Shown here piece by piece: positions 58,746-64,000 of a stretch of 64,000 nucleotides of DNA. Source of the stretch: Bromus sterilis (Eukaryota; Streptophyta; Magnoliopsida; Poales; Poaceae). The notes under the pieces were generated by a model. The model ran no database searches. It worked only from the letters and a program-made list of their open reading frames with translations, and had not been told where the DNA came from. How positions within the stretch are numbered: the first letter of the stretch is position 1; each line of letters begins with the position of its first letter. The stretch spans positions 58,763,016 to 58,827,015 of the forward strand of contig OX465597.1 of NCBI GenBank assembly GCA_950022295.1, written 5' to 3'. A program made the position numbers and the translations under genes.

Positions 58746-59560
58746 TGGAAGTCAGTGTGGTTGCAAGATAACAGTTTCCACCCTCATAACTCTAGTCATA
58801 GCAGAACTTCTGTAAATAAACATGGTCGCCTAACCTTTACATTTTCTTCAAAATTTGGAACTTCCAGTTAGAACTGTGAACATGTAATGCATTTTAAAAA
58901 ATAGCAGTAGACCTGGAGAAGGCATTAATTGATTGTAACTCCAAACTGAATTTGAGCTCAGTCATCAGAAAGTGCTACTCCGCATATCTACGGTGTATTC
59001 AAGGTGTCTGGCTTAGAAGGAACAATACAAATTTCTAAACTCATTTAGATCACAAAAACGGTGAGATTTGAGGTAGAGGAATCTAAGTATGACAACAGAC
59101 TACAAGCTATTAGTTGTTATTTCTTACAAATGATAACAAGACATTAAAATATGCATAAACTAAGAATACTGAACCAGAAAACACAAAATGCATGAATATG
59201 CCCCCCTACCAAATGAAGGGAACACGTTTTAGGACAAGTGCAAAAAATGCAGACCCGGCCAGTCAGGTCGGTGTGGTGGCACCCCACCAGCAACGCCTCA
59301 ATCTCCATCGACTTCCCCTATGCCCCTTGCTTCAGCTCTTCTACAACCCCAACTGTTACTGCTCTTCACCAACCGCAAGAAGCTTACCTAAAGCCCTCCT
59401 CACTGCGCCCCTTGCTGCAGCTTCTCTTAATCACCACCAGCAACGACTATGGCCTTAATACCAACGTTCGTTGAGTCCCATCTTAGTTTATTCTACTCAA
59501 TCTCCTCTCTACTCTCTCCTTAATTCTTGCGAAAATCTGTATGTTGATCCTTGTGTAAAA
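58746..59560. other. Non-coding stretch, no gene seen
   Basis: AT-rich to position 59200, then mixed composition with short plus-strand frames (59192-59474) that lack recognisable features. Confidence 0.4.
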
Positions 59561-60190
59561 CCCGTTACTCACTAGTCCAGCACAGAAAATCAGCATAGGA
59601 GGCGCAACCGCGAGGGCCGATGTCCGTTTGGTGCCGGTGGAAGGCCCTACCTCTCCGTCCGGACTCGTCGGAATCCCGCCCACAATCCAACCACCGAGGT
59701 GGACACCTCTCTCTCCCCACCACCGGCCACCGCCTCCCCCGCCGTCCAAATTCGCAGCCAGATGGTGGCGTACTACCCCCCCTCCCCCACGGCCCCACCA
59801 CCACCACCAACACCACCGGCCACCGCCTCCCGCGCCGCCACATACAAATCGGATTAGAAGCTCACCTTCGCCGTTGGAGTCGACGACGCGGATGTCGGGG
59901 AGGCCGTGAGGTCGGAGACGCCGCGAGGTCGGGGACGCCGCGACGAAACCTCACGGACGCGGGCGCGAGTCGACGACGCGGATGCCGCGAAGTCGGAGAC
60001 GCCGAGGAGGCCGTGAGGTCGGAGACGCCCGGGAGGCCGTGAGGTCGGAGACGCCGCGACGAAACCCCACGGACGCGGGCGCAGCCGCGCAAGTGGACGG
60101 AGACAGGAAGGGATGTGTGCGCATTCCGGTGTTCTGTTGTTGGGTTTGAATCGGAATTGCTGTGAGGTGCTGACATATATACAGGATGAA
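59561..60190 (-). promoter_or_regulatory. CpG-rich island: candidate promoter and first exon
   Basis: On the minus strand a TATA-like box (TGTATATATG, about 60172-60184) precedes a strongly CpG-rich block. That block ends in an excellent splice donor, GGCGAAG-GTGAGC (exon end 59867). No long frame starts in it, so it may be an untranslated first exon of the gene whose ATG lies just after an acceptor at 57660. The distance (about 2.2 kb) is normal for a leader intron, but the link is inferred. Confidence 0.35.
59885..60095 (+). repeat. Degenerate GC-rich tandem repeats
   Basis: GGCCGTGAGGTCGGAGACGCC occurs at about 59903, 60010 and 60034, interleaved with CGACGAAACCYCACGGACGC at about 59940 and 60057 and shorter GGTCGGRGACGCCG units. 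The island has thus grown by local duplication. Confidence 0.75.
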
Positions 60191-61095
60191 GGACAATTTT
60201 TCCTTAGCGCTTGTGTTCGACAATCGACATCGAGCTTCTCTCCTGCAGTGTTTTTTTTTTCTAAGAAAAATTCTCATTATAACCTTGAACTAACCACTCA
60301 GTTTAAAATTCAACCCTCGATTATAATAAAACTGATCATCCTACACTCCGAACTTACCGTCTAGTCCATGTACCCGGTTTTGACTCATTTGAGCGGGTTT
60401 GACCACATTGACCGCTGATCCCGCTTAAGGAAAAAATTTAAAAAAATCTGTTCTCTTTTGTCTCCTTCCCTATGCGTTGACTTCATCTCATTTTCCTTGT
60501 CGTCACACTCTTCCTCGCTGCTTACCTCCAACCCTCTTCCTCCTCGTGTGGTCGCCTGCCCACATCTCTGCACCATCGCTCCACCCCGCCCTCTTCCTTC
60601 CTCCTTGTGGCTTGCACCCCCAAACTAGGGCGAGCCTCGCTGTCACGCCACAGCAGAATCAGCATACACGAGGCACGATAAGCGCCGCCCTCCTTGACAA
60701 CACAGAAGGGGAGGGGACCTCGTTGGAGGTCGCCATTGCCTCCATTGAGGTCTTCTGCATGGAGTGCGTTCGGCCCCGCCTCCATCCCGTCCTCAACTAC
60801 TTGAGTCTGAGACACCTAATCGAAGAGGATCACTGCCGGTGTGCTCTTTTGTAAGAAGAAGGGGAAGGGGTCAAAGATTATGGAGATTGTAGAGGGCGAG
60901 AGAGAGGAGCACCTCAAGGAGACAGAGGTAGGGGCTAGGCGTGCGGGGAGGCTGGGTCAAGTCCTTTTGTCGATCTCAAGTGATGGAAGCTGACGAGGTC
61001 ATCGGGAGCGTAGCTCTGTGCAGTGGGTGGGGGGAGGGGACGAGGCTCCTACTAGTATGCGGGGACATGAGAGAGAGAGCGTCAGAGATGTCGTG
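60191..61095. other. Unassigned, partly repetitive region
   Basis: Includes a T-run (60249-60258), a TTTGACTCATTTGAGCGGGTTTGACC block of a kind common in grass DNA transposons (about 60377-60405), and a GC-rich stretch with a 125-codon plus-strand frame (60477-60854) of biased composition that I do not accept as a gene. A GA-rich stretch follows near 60890-60930. Confidence 0.35.
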
Positions 61096-61198
61096 TGATA
61101 CGTCATAAACATATCTATAATTTTTGCTTGTTTTGGTGATAATGCTATATGTTTCGATGCACTTTCATATCATTTACAACTTATTTGGACTAACCTAC
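61096..61198 (+). mobile_element. Gyp2-family LTR start, partial
   Basis: TGATACGTCATAAACATATC... covers only the first 103 bases of the LTR, to GGACTAACCTAC, where a second LTR start follows. Confidence 0.75.
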
Positions 61199-61837
61199 TG
61201 ATACGTCCCAGACGTATCTATAATTTCTGCTTGTTCCATGCTTATATTGGTGATATTGCCATATGTTTTTCTACACTTTCATACCTTTTACAACATGTTT
61301 GGACTAACCTACTAACTCAGTGCTCCAGTGCCAGTTTTTGTCTGTTGTTGTCCGTGCATTGCAGGAAAATATCAAATACTAAAGTGCTCTAAAAATTCCA
61401 GAAAAATCATATACAAAATCGGTAGTTCAGAAAACTCTAGAAGGCCGGAGGGGCCCAGAGGGGCCCACCCCCTGACCAGGCGGGTCCCTGGCGCGGCCTA
61501 GGGTGGGGCTGCGCCACCTGGCCGCCTGGTTAGGTGGGGCCCCTTGGTGCCCCCCTTTCTCCTATATATTTCTCCTTCTTCGAAGACCCTGAGGAGGACC
61601 CCCGTTACGCGATTTTCACCACTGTTCCATCGTCGTCGCGATCCCAAGATCGGGATCGCCTGAAGAACCTGTCCCGGCACCCTGCCGGAGGGAGGATTCA
61701 CCTCCGGAGACTCCATCACCATCCTCGCCTCCGAATGTGCTGTGAGTAATCCCCCATGGACCATGTGTCCATGATCATTAGCTAGATGATGTCTTCTCTC
61801 CAATCTTGTGCCTCAATTTTTAAACCTTGTGAGCTGC
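61199..61837 (+). mobile_element. Gyp2-family LTR, truncated
   Basis: Starts TGATACGTCCCAGACGTATC and aligns with the Gyp2 LTR family for about 640 bases, including the GC dyad (61490-61498, 61507-61515, one change) and a TATA box (CCTATATATT near 61561). It stops abruptly at 61837 where the Cop2 LTR begins; the remaining LTR may lie beyond Cop2, outside the window. Confidence 0.85.
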
Positions 61838-63112
61838 TGTAAGAGCGAAGTATTGCCCCCATGTGTTTTGGATATTGTTGGACAAGGCAGTAGAGGAACT
61901 AACAAGGTTTTCTAGTGTTAACAGTTGATTAGGTTCCTGAAGGGCAAGCTAGATGATAAAGCTTCAAGGAAGATTTTCAAGCTAACCAAAGCACAACCTC
62001 AAGAGCGAAGTTTTATCACGGAGGATGACCCCTAAAAATGATGGTTTCTTGAAGCTCAACTCATCGAAGGAAATGAAGACCACGGCGCAAGACTTAGATG
62101 TTTTTGTGTAGTTCTTTTTCTATTCTTTGATTCATAGGAAAAACCGTACTATCAAGAGGGTTTAGTTTGTGGACACCGAAGCTATTGTGAAAATGCTCAG
62201 ATAAAATCTAAACCTAGTAAGAAGCCAGAGAGAAGAAATCTCATGTGCACTAAGTTAAGTTTCGGTAGCAAAGACTTCATTCTTTGGCTTCCGAACCAGA
62301 ACTAAGTCTGTGAGTCAGCTTTACTTGTTCCTCAAGTAAAGTTGCGCATTGATGACTAATCCGAGCGTTGTGGACATGCGTCAAGCTGTTGCTTCGGGTC
62401 AAATCAGTCATTTCGCACCTCAGGATCACCACTTATAAATGCGCCGACCCCGCCTCCATTTGCGGTTGGCTGCTCTGAGATTATTCCTGACAGAGATTGA
62501 AGAGAGCATCCCAAGAACGCCACCGAATTAAAACCCAAAAGCCAATCCACTGAATCCTAAGTCCCATTGATCTGAGTAGATTCATCATGACTTAGGTGAA
62601 AGCTTGCTAGCCTTGTTATCTTGGTGAACTGCAATCCTCCTAGACGGTTAGAGTGTCGTCTTCAGAGAGCGAAGAGTAATTGTCGCCTCGAAGTTCAAGT
62701 TTGTCAAAGGTTTCAGAGATTTCCTTGATAATCTACCCCGAGTAAAAACTAACCAAGCTCAAGGAGATTGGTGTAGTGGACCAACAGACGGAGAGAGTTT
62801 TGCTCCAGGTGTTCAGTCACCAGTCCCTCCAACCAGGCGTAGAGCTTTGTAGAGCATGAACTGGTCGAACAAACATCGTCGAGCCAAGAGTTCGTTTTAC
62901 TTCAAGCACTTACATTCCGCATTGCATTTGCTTCCAGTCATGCTTCAACATGTTTTGATTCGTTGTGTTTAGATTCACTCCTAGTTTTGCTTCCCTGTTA
63001 CATGTTTCTGTGTTCTTCCTGTGATGTAATTTTGCTTCACTTCAAAGCTTCACTCGAAAATTTGAAGTGATCATTCACCCCCTCCCCCACTGATCACATA
63101 CTTGGACTTTCA
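61838..63112 (+). mobile_element. Cop2 5' LTR (Ty1/copia)
   Basis: The right end ...GGACTTTCA at 63112 is fixed by the primer-binding site behind it. The left end is set at TGTAAGAGCGAAG, where the gypsy LTR breaks off, giving TG...CA ends and about 1275 bp. The phrase AAGAGCGAAG recurs near 62003, inside the LTR. The other LTR is outside the window, so the left boundary is inferred from the truncation. Confidence 0.7.
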
Positions 63113-63114
63113 AT

Positions 63115-63126
63115 TGGTATCAGAGC
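63115..63126 (+). other. Cop2 primer-binding site, initiator tRNA-Met type
   Basis: TGGTATCAGAGC lies two bases after the LTR end and is complementary to the 3' end of initiator tRNA-Met. Confidence 0.92.
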
Positions 63127-63170
63127 TAGGCACTCCCTACACTTTGTGTGTTTTGGATTAATCTCTTGGA

Positions 63171-64000
63171 GTGTTTCCAAGTATGTCTTTTGTAGCTGTT
63201 CGCTCCGGCGAACCCATTCCTGTATTCAATGGGAAGGATTACCCTTACTGGAAGGACAAGATGATGAATATCATTGCTATCAATTCTACTGCTTGGGAAG
63301 TTGTCAAGAATGGAGTTCAGCTTAAGGACAAGGATGCTCCCATAGCTGAAGAAATAAAAGGTCTAGCACTTGATTTTGAAGTCTGGGCGTTCATCACAAA
63401 TCATGTGACTCCAGAAAAGTATCATGAAGTGAAGAATATCCCCTCTGCCAAAGGTGTTTGGGACTATCTTCAAAAGATTGGAGAAGGTGTCTCAACTCAG
63501 AAAGATGCCAGAATTGAAACTCTCCGAAGCAAATTCTACCAATTCAAGAGACTCGAGGGAGAAAAGGTTTCCTCCATATACAACCGACTCACTGCTCTCG
63601 CTAATGATCTGATCTCCCTTGATGCTGAAGACATCACCAATCACATGGTGGTGAGAACTTTGCTTTGCTCTTTGGATGATTCCTTCGACCACATTGTGTT
63701 GATGATCAAGGAAAGGCCTGATTTTAGAAAACTTGTTGTTGCTGATATTCTTGAGAGACTCACTACCTTTGAGATGGAAGAAGAATAGAAGCGAGATATA
63801 AATGGCTCTCGAAGAAGATCACATGCACTAAAAGCAAGAGCTTCACGCCACTCTTCACCTGAAGTTGGTTCTGTTTCCGGTGTTGAATCTGATGATCCTG
63901 CAAGCATTGGGAAGGATTTGGCACTAATCATGAAGCGCTTCAATCGATTTCAAAGGAAAGGTTTCTCATCACCGAAGAAGAATTACTTGTCAAGTCACTC
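63171..64000 (+). pseudogene. Cop2 gag (copia), one in-frame stop, continues past window
   Basis: The frame from 63171 (MSFVAVRSG at 63183 is an equally good start) shows the copia gag pattern: PVFNGKDYPYWKDKMMN, AWEVVKNG, IPSAKGVWDYLQKIGEG, RIETLRSKFYQFKRLEGE, VRTLLCSLDDSFDHIV and LTTFEMEEE. This protein forms the particle. A TAG at 63786-63788 follows, after which the same frame stays open to the window end with a basic, Ser-rich linker. The zinc knuckle would come later. A single stop in an otherwise clean frame suggests a fairly recent loss. Confidence 0.88.

Noticed and set aside
59620..60042. 140-codon plus-strand frame in the CpG island
   Set aside because: All frames are open because of CpG content and tandem repeats; splice donor and TATA-like signals point to the minus strand.
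60477..60854. 125-codon plus-strand frame
   Set aside because: Ser/Leu/Pro/His-rich composition from CT-rich DNA, no start context or splice support, and an equally open frame on the other strand.
1..64000. tRNA, rRNA or organellar insertions
   Set aside because: None seen by eye; the only tRNA-like sequences are the short primer-binding sites.

Overview
The window is a stretch of grass nuclear genome, most likely Pooideae (wheat, barley, oat, ryegrass group). This is inferred from long Ty3/gypsy and Ty1/copia LTR retrotransposons, LTRs of the TGATACGTC...GACGTATCTATAATTTC type, and intron-containing gene structure. No bacterial, organellar or rRNA/tRNA feature is seen. About 85 percent is transposable element. 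Species and published family names are not assigned; working names are used below.

Layout. 1-6275: the 3' half of a gypsy element (Gyp0: integrase tail, a third ORF, polypurine tract, 3' LTR 4765-6275), cut at its left by a Tekay-type LTR end (1-1492). 6276-7403: the 3' end and first part of the 3' LTR of a copia element (Cop1). 7404-51557: Gyp1, a minus-strand gypsy element flanked by the 5-bp duplication AGGAG. It inserted into the Cop1 LTR and was then filled by later insertions: a truncated Tekay-type LTR (10787-~14440), Gyp2 (15225-32753, duplication CATAC) and a nearly complete Tekay-type chromovirus, Tek1 (34944-49043, duplication GGGAT). Gyp2 itself holds a solo LTR of its own family (17285-18925, CACTC) and, inside its 5' LTR, a 4.3-kb LTR-like element LtrX. 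LtrX was tandemly duplicated together with about 95 bp of Gyp2 LTR (22603-31280, AGATA). 51563-53796: the rest of the Cop1 LTR, split by another solo LTR (51892-53552, CCAGC). 53797-61095: the only gene-like interval, with a decayed coding region, an apparently intact two-exon minus-strand membrane-protein gene (57660-56944), extra exon-like pieces and a CpG-rich possible promoter/first exon near 60 kb. 61096-61837: truncated gypsy LTR starts. 61838-64000: 5' LTR, primer-binding site and gag of a second copia element (Cop2) running off the window.

Gyp1 and Gyp2 use a tRNA-Asp primer-binding site; Tek1 and Cop2 use the initiator tRNA-Met type. Gyp1 keeps gag-protease and a third ORF but shows no reverse transcriptase or integrase, and Gyp2 keeps only a gag-protease stub, so both look non-autonomous. 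Tek1 has gag, protease, RT, RNase H, integrase and chromodomain in one frame broken by two stop codons, plus an extra leader ORF that resembles a double-stranded-RNA-binding fold. A 9-8-9 GC-rich dyad (GGCGCGGCC / GGCCGCGCC) recurs nine times with constant geometry across three gypsy LTR families and two internal inter-ORF leaders.
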